Source: Saliniplasma sp046497075 (GTDB lineage Archaea; Thermoplasmatota; Thermoplasmata; Halarchaeoplasmatales; Halarchaeoplasmataceae). From it: a stretch of 64,000 nucleotides of DNA. The notes below the pieces were generated by a model. That model was not told the DNA's origin, made no database searches, and saw nothing but the letters and a program-made list of their open reading frames with translations. Shown piece after piece: positions 44,021 to 52,139 of this stretch. Within the stretch, counting starts at the first letter, position 1. Every line of letters begins with the position of its first letter. The DNA lies in NCBI GenBank assembly GCA_046497075.1, contig JAWOGF010000038.1, positions 1 through 64,000 of the forward strand, given 5' to 3'. Both the position numbers and the translations under genes were made by a program.

Positions 44021-44803
44021 ATGAAGGCCAAAGGAAGTGGAGTGCATATAGTTACTGGTGGTTTTGAGTACGACAGGATCCTTAAACCGATGTTGAACAG
44101 ATATCCCGTCGATAGATTGGTTTTACTGAGGTCAAAATCTTCACCCTACAGGGATTCTAAAGACTTAGCTAAACAATTCATCGAAAAACTACAGGAGAAC
44201 CCTATCGATATCAATATCCATCGTGTGAATATATACGATTTCGACGATGTGTATTCTAAAGTTTTGAAGATCTTGAAAAACCAATCACATCACAATAAAA
44301 AGATATACATGAACATCTCGTCCGCACCCAAACTCACTCTGGTAGCCATGATGAGTGCCGCCTTCATGATGAAAAACGAGGCTGATATAGAGATATTTTA
44401 CGTATCCCCTGATGATTACCTAATCCCCAAGATCATCGATAGGCTGGCGGATGTCGAAAATAATGTAGAAGAGTTGAGGGAACTCAGGGAACAATTTTTA
44501 GAGAATGGGACAGCTATGGGTTTGAAAAATTACGAAGAAATCCCCATCTTCCCGGTAAAGAATATTACCGACAGGGATCGATACATACTCGAAGTGTTGA
44601 AATCCAGTGACGGGGTAGACTCGATAAAGGAACTGGTTCTTAAGGTCAATAGATCAAGAAAAAAGCGTATCGAAAGGTCCAGCGTACAGTACAGGTTAGA
44701 AAAATTGAAAGAGAACGGCCTGGTTTATACTGAAAGGCATAACAAGAAACTCAGGATATCCTTGACGAGGGTTGGGGATATCTACCTGAAAGGTGATGAG
44801 TAG
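44021..44803 (+). CDS. CARF-like sensor with winged-helix domain (DUF6293-like)
   Basis: 260 residues. The N-terminal Rossmann-like domain (VHIVTGGFEYDRILKPM, VDRLVLLRS, and MNISSAPKLTLVAMMSA in the nucleotide-binding position) resembles CARF/HFX_2341-type domains related to Csa3. A winged helix fills about residues 185-260. CARF domains sense cyclic oligonucleotides in CRISPR systems, but no cas genes or arrays occur here, so it is probably a stand-alone regulator. A TATA-like ATATTTAAAAAG (about 43985) precedes it. Confidence 0.72.
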   Translation: MKAKGSGVHIVTGGFEYDRILKPMLNRYPVDRLVLLRSKSSPYRDSKDLAKQFIEKLQENPIDINIHRVNIYDFDDVYSKVLKILKNQSHHNKKIYMNISSAPKLTLVAMMSAAFMMKNEADIEIFYVSPDDYLIPKIIDRLADVENNVEELRELREQFLENGTAMGLKNYEEIPIFPVKNITDRDRYILEVLKSSDGVDSIKELVLKVNRSRKKRIERSSVQYRLEKLKENGLVYTERHNKKLRISLTRVGDIYLKGDE

Positions 44804-44929
44804 ATAGTTTATCAACATAACGACCAGCCGGGCTGTGGAAATGATCTAAGTGTGAAAAGCGAAATACTTGAGGGTTCAAAAATTCACATATAAAATAAAC
44901 TTTGAAACCATTCAACAGGTTGGCTCTTT

Positions 44930-45877
44930 CTAATCCTCATCGAATTTGCCGAGGATCATATAAATTTTGGCAGTTATCAGTGTTACGGATATAGTCAGAG
45001 CAAAAAGTATCAGAGTCCATCTTAGGTCTTCCATCATAGTGTAGTCTATGAGCATGATCAGTCCCAGTATAAGCATTATTGAGCCTCCGACTAGTTTTAT
45101 GATCCGTCCTTCCTTTTTACCAAAATCGAATCTCTTCATCTGCAGAGCAGCACTGAAGTATATGATCATCTCTATGGAAAGATATATGAGAATATATAAT
45201 ATCAAAAAAGCTATGTACACCGGAGTTTCAAGTGCTCTCTCCGCCACGATCTGAGACCATATAACTGGAAATCCCGCTGTACAAGGAAGTTCGACCAGTG
45301 CTATTCCTGCAGCCATAGCGGTAGTTGCTACTATCAGAGTTAAAGAATCCTCCTTTTTCATCAATCCTCGTACTTTCTTGTATATCCCAGGTTTGTATCT
45401 GTCGGGTATAGTGAACGATATACCTTTCTTGAACCAGAAGAAATCTTTGATACTCACGGAAGCAAAAATTATCGCTATAACAGCAACTATCATCCTTATC
45501 CAAAAGAGGTGAGCAATAAAATGAAATATAGTGAGGGCACCGGCGATAAAGAGTCCGTAAACTAAGGCTGTAACTATCAAAAAAGTAAGACCTACCATGA
45601 TGACATCCTTTTTTCCAGAGTATAGTACTATCCCAAGTAGGAAAGACAGGACCCAGATAGAACAAGGGTTGAGCCCATCTACAAAGGCTATAAGGACTGT
45701 TAAGACTACCAGCGGATAGGCATCACCTCTTACTTCGCCGACTATAGGTAGATCATAAGTATCGTTCGGTTCGGATCCTGTAGACCCTTCGACTAATGAT
45801 ATCCCGGATAGTAGGATCACCGCGATAAGAAGTGCTATCAAGATCGTTTTCCTTTTTATTTGAATTTTTTTTATCAT
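44930..45877 (-). CDS. CcdA/DsbD-like thiol-transfer membrane protein
   Basis: 315 residues. After an N-terminal helix and a short exported loop come about seven helices. Two conserved Cys occur in FVDGLNPCSIWVLSF and in VELPCTAGFPVIW, the spacing expected for CcdA-like proteins that carry electrons across the membrane. It lies 45 bp downstream of an exported thioredoxin-like gene and has a TATA-like stretch between, so the two probably form an extracytoplasmic redox pair. Confidence 0.78.
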   Translation of the reverse strand: MIKKIQIKRKTILIALLIAVILLSGISLVEGSTGSEPNDTYDLPIVGEVRGDAYPLVVLTVLIAFVDGLNPCSIWVLSFLLGIVLYSGKKDVIMVGLTFLIVTALVYGLFIAGALTIFHFIAHLFWIRMIVAVIAIIFASVSIKDFFWFKKGISFTIPDRYKPGIYKKVRGLMKKEDSLTLIVATTAMAAGIALVELPCTAGFPVIWSQIVAERALETPVYIAFLILYILIYLSIEMIIYFSAALQMKRFDFGKKEGRIIKLVGGSIMLILGLIMLIDYTMMEDLRWTLILFALTISVTLITAKIYMILGKFDED

Positions 45878-45922
45878 GATTAATCGTTTTAAATCGAACT
45901 TGCATATTTAGCCCATTCAAAT

Positions 45923-46405
45923 TTAATTGTTTGACAGCTTTTCTCCCGGGCTAGAGCATTGATCAGATTCCATACAACTTTCGATAGCATCTTCCATTTC
46001 CTGCCTATACCCTTCGTCAAAACTTACCCAGTACTCATCACCGATGAAAGTAGTTGGAACACTGGCTATGGGCACATCGTAGATTTCGACCAGTTTTTGA
46101 AACACCTTTCTGTCTTCGGTATTGCCATAGATATCAAACTTCTTCACTTCGATATCGTCATCTTCTTCCAATTCATCAATATATTGCCGTTGTTTCTCAC
46201 AGATCGGGCAATCCTCGTCCCAAAACCAATATACCGTCACTTTATCTGGATCGTCTTCTATACCTGTTCCAATATCTTCATCATCCTCGGGTACACTAGA
46301 CTGCAGGGTATAGATAACAGATCCGATGATAACGATCACGATTCCCAGTGCTAGGACATTTTTGATGATCTTTTTATCCATTATACTTGATTCACTTTTC
46401 TTCAT
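45923..46405 (-). CDS. Membrane-anchored thioredoxin-like protein
   Basis: 160 residues. One N-terminal helix (about 15-33) anchors it outside the cell; an acidic linker follows. The thioredoxin fold has the active site DCPIC (C66 and C69) and the cis-Pro loop ASVPTTFIG. A second Cys pair near the C-terminus (SCMESDQC) is unusual. It overlaps the beta-helix gene by 14 bp and precedes the CcdA-like gene. Likely reduces or forms disulfides in exported proteins. Confidence 0.82.
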   Translation of the reverse strand: MKKSESSIMDKKIIKNVLALGIVIVIIGSVIYTLQSSVPEDDEDIGTGIEDDPDKVTVYWFWDEDCPICEKQRQYIDELEEDDDIEVKKFDIYGNTEDRKVFQKLVEIYDVPIASVPTTFIGDEYWVSFDEGYRQEMEDAIESCMESDQCSSPGEKLSNN

Positions 46406-48821
46406 CTACAGACTTCTCTCCCCTCTTAGTTTTCATCCAAGTTACAATCATGATCACGGTTAAGATAATGGCTATCAGTATCACAAACGTCGTTATATTG
46501 TTTTGCGTAGGTGAATCTTCGTCAGCGTCGGTCGCTTCGGTCAGGGGATAATCGTCTACAAACCCTTCTCCTCTATATGGGGTGACCCAGATATCTCCAT
46601 CAGCGACTTTTCCAGCATCCGGATATTCCTTATCGTAATCGGACCAGTAATTACCCCCGATGGGGTAACCATTATCCCATTGGTTATCGCCGTGATCTCT
46701 AGCCTGAACTAGATTTTTTATAAAGTTATTATGGTAAATAGTGTTGTCATTACTTCGAAGATCTAGTGATATACCTGGATTATTGTTGTAAAGGGTATTA
46801 TTATTGATGAGATTTGATCGAGATGATCGGAGAGATATCCCCGCGTTGATATTAGAATTGGCTGTATTCTTTCCTAGGGCATTATTTTTGGAACTTGAAA
46901 GATGTATTCCATGTTCTCCGTTCCTAGATGCAGTATTTTCCTTAATTATATTGTTATCTGAGTTTTTGAGTGAGATACCGCACCAATCGTTCCCTGAGAC
47001 GTTGTTAGATGTTATGGTGTTTTTCGACGAAAAGCCGAGTTGTACACCGACCGATCCTTGACTAAGGTCTTGATCTTTTACTTTTATATTCTCACACCCG
47101 ACCAAGATTATCTGACCCGCATCTGATGGAACACTTTGATTATGATTATCCGTCCAATAGTAGACCGGCCTGCCGTTAACTGTATTGGTTGTACTTATCG
47201 AATGTGAATCCCAGTACTCTAACAGGTCGCCCCAGATAATGATCCCGTTTTCGGTCATCTCATTTTCTTCTAAAGAGTGTTCTTTGGAGTCTGAAAATAT
47301 TACCCCGCCCCAGTCGTTGTTAGATAGTGAGTTTTTTTCGACCGCATTTCCAGTTGAGTTGGAGAATGAGACCCCGTAGCCGAAGTTGTTTGTTATGGAG
47401 TTTTCTGCAAGATGATTTTTATTTGACTTTGAAAGATGTATCCCGTGGTACTCATTCTCCGTGATGATGTTATTTGAGACGGTGTTTTCATTTGACCCTT
47501 TAACGTGGATACCGTCTTCTAGGTTTTGTGAGACGGTGTTATCAATTACTGAGTTTTGGTTTGAGGACTCTAGTCGGATCCCATGACGGCTGTTCGAGTT
47601 GATATCATTATCTAAGATATCGTTGTTTTGGGAATTGTATAGATAGATACCGTAAAGGCCGTTTGTTAATTCATTCCTTTCGATATCGTTGTTGGATGAA
47701 AACCCCATTAGGATCCCTGCAGAGCTACTACTGACTTCGAGATCTTCGACGACCATGTCTTTACAGTCGGCCAATATCACTTGTCCGGCATCAGATGGGA
47801 CCGTACCTCCTCTTTCGCTGTGGTAATAGTAAATGGGTTTTCCCTCAACAGAGTTATCCGTAGAGATCGTGTGGGTGTCCCAATGAGCTAATTTTTCACC
47901 TGTTATGAACACTCCATTCCCTTCAAAGATATTATCTTCGATCAGCTGATTTTTAGAGTCTGATATGTAAACGCCATATTCATTATGTAAGAGTTCGTTG
48001 CTTGTAACATTATTTTCTTCTATCGAGCCCGCAAAACTGATACCATAATCGTTTTTTTCTGCAGTATTTTCTTCAACCAAATTAGAGTTCGATTCATAAA
48101 GCTGTATACCTACAGTGTTGTTAAACCCGGTATTATATTTGATGATATTATCATAAGAATTTATTAGGCTTATACCGAAATCGTTTTTCTCTGCATAGTT
48201 ATCAACAACGTTGTTATCGCTACTGGAATCGTAAAGGTAGATGCCCCGGTAATTGTCCAAAAGTTGATTTTCTTCGATGTCGTTGTTGAAGGAGTTTTCG
48301 ATACGGATCGAGTAGACACTGTTGTTCTGTAAGATATTGTTGGAAATCTCGGTGTTCTTCGAGTCTTTGAGCCAGATCCCCTTTTTTTCATGACGTTCCA
48401 GTATATTATCAGTAATCATTCCATTCTCGACGTTGTTCAGGTATAGACCGGTGTTTGAAAAGTATGGCTTTTCCATTCCTGACGCGTTATATATATAACA
48501 ATCTCTTACGACAAAGTGGTCTGACACATTGCCTATGTATATGCCATAGCCGTATCCCCCTGCATCTATATCATATCCTTCGATCATCCAGGGGTCGTCA
48601 ATATATCCACTCCCTGCCCAATCCTGTTCTACAAAATCCTGGTCGTTATCTATCCGTATAGGCCCATGTTCGATGTAATCATCAGATGTAAGTTGTTCTA
48701 CATGGGTAGAAAGATGAACTTTTTCTTCGACCCCGTCATCATGATCGATAGCCATACCCGAAATAAGTAAGATAAGACATACGGTAGCCCATACTATTAT
48801 CTTATTTTTAATCTTCACCAT
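46392..48821 (-). CDS. NosD-like right-handed beta-helix surface protein
   Basis: 809 residues from ATG 48821. An N-terminal signal helix is followed by dozens of PbH1-type rungs (pattern NxIxxNxxxxNxxGIxLxxSxxN). The body is an internal duplication: WDTHTISTDNSVEGKPIYYY and WDSHSISTTNTVNGRPVYYW start matching halves. The C-terminus has one helix (TTFVILIAIILTVIMIVTW) and a basic tail, without the PGF motif. It resembles NosD and archaeal periplasmic copper- or sugar-binding beta-helices. The operon with thioredoxin and CcdA-like genes suggests a shared extracytoplasmic function. Confidence 0.85.
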   Translation of the reverse strand: MVKIKNKIIVWATVCLILLISGMAIDHDDGVEEKVHLSTHVEQLTSDDYIEHGPIRIDNDQDFVEQDWAGSGYIDDPWMIEGYDIDAGGYGYGIYIGNVSDHFVVRDCYIYNASGMEKPYFSNTGLYLNNVENGMITDNILERHEKKGIWLKDSKNTEISNNILQNNSVYSIRIENSFNNDIEENQLLDNYRGIYLYDSSSDNNVVDNYAEKNDFGISLINSYDNIIKYNTGFNNTVGIQLYESNSNLVEENTAEKNDYGISFAGSIEENNVTSNELLHNEYGVYISDSKNQLIEDNIFEGNGVFITGEKLAHWDTHTISTDNSVEGKPIYYYHSERGGTVPSDAGQVILADCKDMVVEDLEVSSSSAGILMGFSSNNDIERNELTNGLYGIYLYNSQNNDILDNDINSNSRHGIRLESSNQNSVIDNTVSQNLEDGIHVKGSNENTVSNNIITENEYHGIHLSKSNKNHLAENSITNNFGYGVSFSNSTGNAVEKNSLSNNDWGGVIFSDSKEHSLEENEMTENGIIIWGDLLEYWDSHSISTTNTVNGRPVYYWTDNHNQSVPSDAGQIILVGCENIKVKDQDLSQGSVGVQLGFSSKNTITSNNVSGNDWCGISLKNSDNNIIKENTASRNGEHGIHLSSSKNNALGKNTANSNINAGISLRSSRSNLINNNTLYNNNPGISLDLRSNDNTIYHNNFIKNLVQARDHGDNQWDNGYPIGGNYWSDYDKEYPDAGKVADGDIWVTPYRGEGFVDDYPLTEATDADEDSPTQNNITTFVILIAIILTVIMIVTWMKTKRGEKSVDEEK

Positions 48822-48985
48822 ATATTGCACACCATACCCCGATAAAAAATTTCGGTATATATAGTTTATGTATCTATACAACCATATATATTTAAAGAAA
48901 AGACTCTAGACACCTAAGAAATCCTAAGAAATTTTTCTAGAAAAATATATATACTATCCTTAATTTACACCGCTCGGGATTGAAC

Positions 48986-49471
48986 ATGGAAAAAGGGACA
49001 ATAAAGGTGACAACCTGCATAGTGATTTCCTTGATCATGATAGCTGGATTTTCTATCATGTTTGAAAGCACTGCAGAGGGTCCGGAAGGATATGAGGCTG
49101 AAGGAGAGGACGACATCTACACTACATTCGTCGAGAAAGATGCTGTAGAGGAGGAAGAGCCCACTTCGTACAACCTTACGGAAGGAGAGTTAGAAGAGAT
49201 CGAGGAACTGATGGTAGAAGCATTGGGATTAGAAGACGGTCCGAAGCTCGAGTCGGAGATCGACCTCATGGAATGGTTCGCCGAGATGGACGAGGATGAC
49301 TGGAGCGATCTGACCGAGTACACGAGCGAGACAGATGATGACACGGGATGCGGATCAGCTGGGTACGATGGCAGAGACGGACCGAGAGAGCGAGGGGAAG
49401 AAGAGCTGATGAGTCCCCCGCCGATGCAACCCAACGGCGGCGGTACATACGAGCCTGGCACCACACTCTGA
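48986..49471 (+). CDS. Secreted acidic precursor ending in the PPMQPNGGG linker
   Basis: 161 residues. A signal peptide (about 1-30, ISLIMIAGFSIMF) is followed by a very acidic region (Glu/Asp-rich, containing GELEEIEELM) and then EELMSPPPMQPNGGG and eight more residues before the stop. The linker recurs in the two downstream Cys-rich proteins, where it leads into DTCP-type domains. So this looks like the export/pro part of a bacteriocin-like precursor whose mature domain is now a stub (TYEPGTTL), or has been swapped out. No known family; halocin C8 precursors have a similar long pro region. Confidence 0.6.
   Translation: MEKGTIKVTTCIVISLIMIAGFSIMFESTAEGPEGYEAEGEDDIYTTFVEKDAVEEEEPTSYNLTEGELEEIEELMVEALGLEDGPKLESEIDLMEWFAEMDEDDWSDLTEYTSETDDDTGCGSAGYDGRDGPRERGEEELMSPPPMQPNGGGTYEPGTTL
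49418..49443. repeat. Linker repeat, copy 1 (CCGCCG...CGGCGG ends)
   Basis: A 26-bp sequence coding PPMQPNGGG. Its ends, CCGCCG and CGGCGG, are inverted repeats around an 11-bp loop. Two further copies lie at 49529 and 50232. It is GC-rich in an AT-rich genome. Confidence 0.9.
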
Positions 49472-49516
49472 TGCCTGGCTGCGTAATACTCGTCAAGTTC
49501 TGCAGAAGATGTCTCA

Positions 49517-49891
49517 ATGGTGAGTTCGCCGCCGATGCAACCCAACGGCGGCGGTGGCTGGAGTGACACTTGTCCATACGGAGTATATTTAACTTACGAT
49601 GAATGTTTACAAAATAATGGATGGGATGAGGAATATTGTTCTTGTGTCTGTGATTACAGCGGCAGTTGTGGCGGCCTATGTGAATTAACTGATGAATATT
49701 GGGATTGTGTAGATGAACAAACAAGCCATCCTGTTTATTATGCGAGTATAATTATAGGTTGTGGAGTTGGTTGTATAGTGACAGATCCTGGATGGCCGTT
49801 ATGTGTTAAAGGATGCATAATAGGTGCTTCTGTTGCACCGGTAGCCGTGTACACAGGCTGTTTATTTGTTGAAGGTGCTTATGAATGTTAA
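49517..49891 (+). CDS. Cys-rich halocin-like peptide cassette 1
   Basis: 124 residues starting MVSSPPMQPNGGGG, with the linker followed by DTCPYG and a domain with about 17 Cys. The second half (IIIGCGVGCIVTDPGW, LCVKGCIIGASVAPVAVYTGC) is hydrophobic and Cys-dotted, similar in character to the mature part of halocin C8. There is no signal peptide and no good ribosome site, so on its own it would not be exported. It may be a silent or orphan cassette that gains a leader by recombination at the linker. Its stop overlaps a small membrane-protein gene by 7 bp. Confidence 0.6.
   Translation: MVSSPPMQPNGGGGWSDTCPYGVYLTYDECLQNNGWDEEYCSCVCDYSGSCGGLCELTDEYWDCVDEQTSHPVYYASIIIGCGVGCIVTDPGWPLCVKGCIIGASVAPVAVYTGCLFVEGAYEC
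49529..49554. repeat. Linker repeat, copy 2
   Basis: Identical over 26 bp to copy 1 at 49418-49443. It encodes PPMQPNGGG at the front of the first Cys-rich cassette. The preceding TGAGTTCG is shared with copy 3. Confidence 0.9.
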
Positions 49892-50097
49892 AACTTGAAC
49901 GACATATACAAAAACTAATAGTGTCTTTTATAATATCCATACACCATATTAGCTTGTATATTCTAGTTAGAATTGATGTATTATCTATGCCTAGAAACTG
50001 GAGATATACCTTTCTACCTTTATATGTTGGTTTTACTGTAATCGCCATTATTACGTTCTATCAGGGAATCTCAGGATTCAATCAAAAAGACATATAA
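49885..50097 (+). CDS. Small two-helix membrane protein (immunity candidate 1)
   Basis: 70 residues with two hydrophobic segments (about 10-30 and 43-62), a basic N-terminus and no Cys. Its ATG lies inside the last codons of cassette 1 (7-bp overlap), so the two are coupled. A small membrane protein directly after a Cys-rich peptide gene is the usual layout for bacteriocin immunity. No family recognised; function is inferred from position. Confidence 0.5.
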   Translation: MLKLERHIQKLIVSFIISIHHISLYILVRIDVLSMPRNWRYTFLPLYVGFTVIAIITFYQGISGFNQKDI

Positions 50098-50123
50098 TGA
50101 TCGGATAACGAGGTGAGAACGAA

Positions 50124-50471
50124 GTGTCCAGTGTATTTAGTATGAGCAGATACACATACGTGCAGAAAACTCCGACGGATGACAAATGCATGCAAGATGA
50201 GTTAGATGAGATCGAAGAGCTGATGAGTTCGCCACCGATGCAACCCAACGGCGGCGGTGGTGGTAGTGTAGGCGACACTTGCCCTGATGAATGGAGTTAC
50301 GATAGCTGGGATGAGTGTAGGTGGTACCATGATGTTGATACATGTGCAGACCTTTGTTTTGGTGAGTATGAAGAAGCTGGTATGAGTTGTGAGGCCAAAG
50401 TAGGCCTTCTTTGTGCAGATGTACGTATGCGCAAAACGAAGTATGTGGATAATATAGGATGTGTGGTGTGA
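50124..50471 (+). CDS. Cys-rich peptide cassette 2
   Basis: 115 residues from GTG with a strong GAGGTGAG site. It reads DELDEIEELMSSPPMQPNGGGGG near residues 26-50 (part of the acidic pro region plus the linker), then VGDTCPDEWSYDSWDECR and about nine Cys. It lacks a signal peptide, carrying a different 25-residue N-terminus. The Cys pattern differs from cassette 1, though both begin DTCP. It is followed after 1 bp by another small membrane-protein gene. Confidence 0.6.
   Translation: MSSVFSMSRYTYVQKTPTDDKCMQDELDEIEELMSSPPMQPNGGGGGSVGDTCPDEWSYDSWDECRWYHDVDTCADLCFGEYEEAGMSCEAKVGLLCADVRMRKTKYVDNIGCVV
50232..50257. repeat. Linker repeat, copy 3
   Basis: Matches copies 1 and 2 at 25 of 26 bases (CCACCG instead of CCGCCG at the left end). 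It again encodes PPMQPNGGG immediately before a Cys-rich domain. Confidence 0.9.
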
Positions 50472-50472
50472 T

Positions 50473-50667
50473 ATGAAGATATCAAAAAGAACAAAGTTTC
50501 TTGCGATATTTATATTTGGTTGGAATATAGGTATTTTTATTGCCTCATCGATATCCCACCGAGATTTACATTTTCCACTATCAATGATGATTGGTGGAAC
50601 CATTGGCGCTGTGATAATGTATATATTAGGTGTAGATAAAATGATAAAAAAACATAAAAATGATTGA
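50473..50667 (+). CDS. Small two-helix membrane protein (immunity candidate 2)
   Basis: 64 residues: two hydrophobic segments (about 8-24 and 35-53), a basic start (MKISKRTKF) and a Lys-rich end. It begins 1 bp after cassette 2 and GGTGTGAT precedes the ATG. It repeats the peptide-then-membrane-protein layout of cassette 1, but the two membrane proteins are not obviously homologous. Likely immunity or export partner. Confidence 0.5.
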   Translation: MKISKRTKFLAIFIFGWNIGIFIASSISHRDLHFPLSMMIGGTIGAVIMYILGVDKMIKKHKND

Positions 50668-50706
50668 TATACAGATTTTAAAAACAATGATATAAAAATA
50701 ATATAA

Positions 50707-51266
50707 ATGAAGCATCTGATAGAAAGTGAAGTCGTTAATACCGTGCAGAACGAATATGATGATGAGAACATGCTGTAAGGTCTGATGATAAAACTTACAG
50801 CTACGACAAAATAAGAAGAACATGCTCACCGATCATCCTATAAGCATCGAAGTGAACGGTACAAAATATTAGTACTTATACAATTGCCAAGGCAGCGTTA
50901 CTGAACTGATCAACTCAGATGAAGAAGTAGTCAATCAATACAGATACACCCCATTCGGCAGTCCCAGATTGAAAGTAGAAAGCGTGTACAACCCATATCA
51001 GTACACCGGAAGAAGATTGGACGAGGAATCCTGTCAGTACTACCACCGAGCTAGGATGTACTCGCCTACGGAGAACGAGTTCATCAGCAGCGATTTTTCG
51101 GGATTCTTATGGACTCCCAGTAGATCCCATGGGATTAGAAGAGGGACCGAACATGTACACTTACGCAGGGAACGATCTGGCGAATCACAGGGATCCAAGC
51201 GGGTGTATGTATGTTTCCTTGAACTTGAGCTGTTCTGTCAAATCTCCGATATCACTAAATTCTTGA
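50707..51266 (+). pseudogene. Broken RHS/YD-repeat protein, C-terminal part
   Basis: Pieces of an RHS core are readable across frames and stops: EYDDENML then a TAA; SDDKTYSYDK; YLYNCQGSVTELINSDEEVV; YTPFGSPRL, QYTGRRLDEESCQYYHRARMY and FISSD. After a frameshift near 51125, MYTYAGNDLANHRDPSG appears, the conserved end of an RHS core. A short tip (CMYVSLNLSCSV...) follows instead of a toxin domain. At least three lesions make it non-functional. RHS proteins deliver variable C-terminal toxins. Confidence 0.82.
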
Positions 51267-51331
51267 AAGTTGACAGACTCCATAAAACGAAAACATAAAC
51301 TATAATTGTTATTTGTATTATGGAGGTGAGC

Positions 51332-52039
51332 ATGTCTGAAACAGACGTATCACCATCTTTGATGATATTGGAAGTGATCGGCGTTACCATCATGGCCTTG
51401 CTCCTATCTTTGGCGATGGGTGTCGTTTTTATCGTGTCATTGGTTGTGTTGGGATATGGAGTCGATTCAACTTTCGCACTCGGCGGCGCTACAGTTTTTG
51501 GTCAAGTGGGATTCCTGATAGTAGCATATATCTACATACGTCGTCGGAAAGTGACTGTCCCATTTGAGGCACCATCTCGATCAGATCTGTTTCACATCGG
51601 AGGAGGGATAGTTATCGCGCTGGCTACTGCAATTGGATTTTCCCAGTTGCTGTTATACTTCGATCTTATGCCGGAATCCGTTCTCGAAGAGATCGCTGAG
51701 ACCAGTCCGATATTTTTGATAGTTCTAGCGATACTGTCTGTAGTACTAATTGCCCCGGCTGAGGAGCTTTTATTCAGAGGGGCCATCCAAGGCAAACTCC
51801 GTGAACATTTTACTCCAATCCCTGCGATCACAACTGCAAGCCTTTTATTTGGTTCCCTCCATTTTCTCAACTACGGTGGAGATATCCTTCCAATAATACT
51901 GTCGACATTACTTATCGTCGTCATCGGTGGGATAATGGGTTGGTTGTATGAACGTACGAACAACATCGTGGTTCCGATCCTGGTTCACGGGATATACAAT
52001 TTCGTATTACTGGTGCCCAACTATTTTGAGATGGTATAG
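51332..52039 (+). CDS. CPBP-family intramembrane metalloprotease
   Basis: 235 residues with about seven helices. The catalytic motifs are PAEELLFRGAIQG (EExxxR) and LLFGSLHFLNY (FxxxH). ATG 51332 is chosen because GGAGGTGA lies just upstream and includes the earlier ATG. Homologues include CAAX prenyl proteases and bacterial proteins used for bacteriocin processing or self-immunity. Its place beside the Cys-rich peptide genes supports such a role, though CPBP proteases are also common elsewhere. Confidence 0.87.
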   Translation: MSETDVSPSLMILEVIGVTIMALLLSLAMGVVFIVSLVVLGYGVDSTFALGGATVFGQVGFLIVAYIYIRRRKVTVPFEAPSRSDLFHIGGGIVIALATAIGFSQLLLYFDLMPESVLEEIAETSPIFLIVLAILSVVLIAPAEELLFRGAIQGKLREHFTPIPAITTASLLFGSLHFLNYGGDILPIILSTLLIVVIGGIMGWLYERTNNIVVPILVHGIYNFVLLVPNYFEMV

Positions 52040-52139
52040 GTGTAAATACAGAAAGGAATTTACAGATAAGTATTCAGGTGGTTCACAAAATCAATAAATA
52101 TACGATAATCATCTTTCGTTCTAGAGGTTAGAGAGGAAT

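Noticed and set aside
49117..50771. Long minus-strand frames opposite the Cys-rich cassettes
   Set aside because: They are shadows of the plus-strand genes. The repeated PPPLGCIGG they encode is just the complement of the linker repeat.
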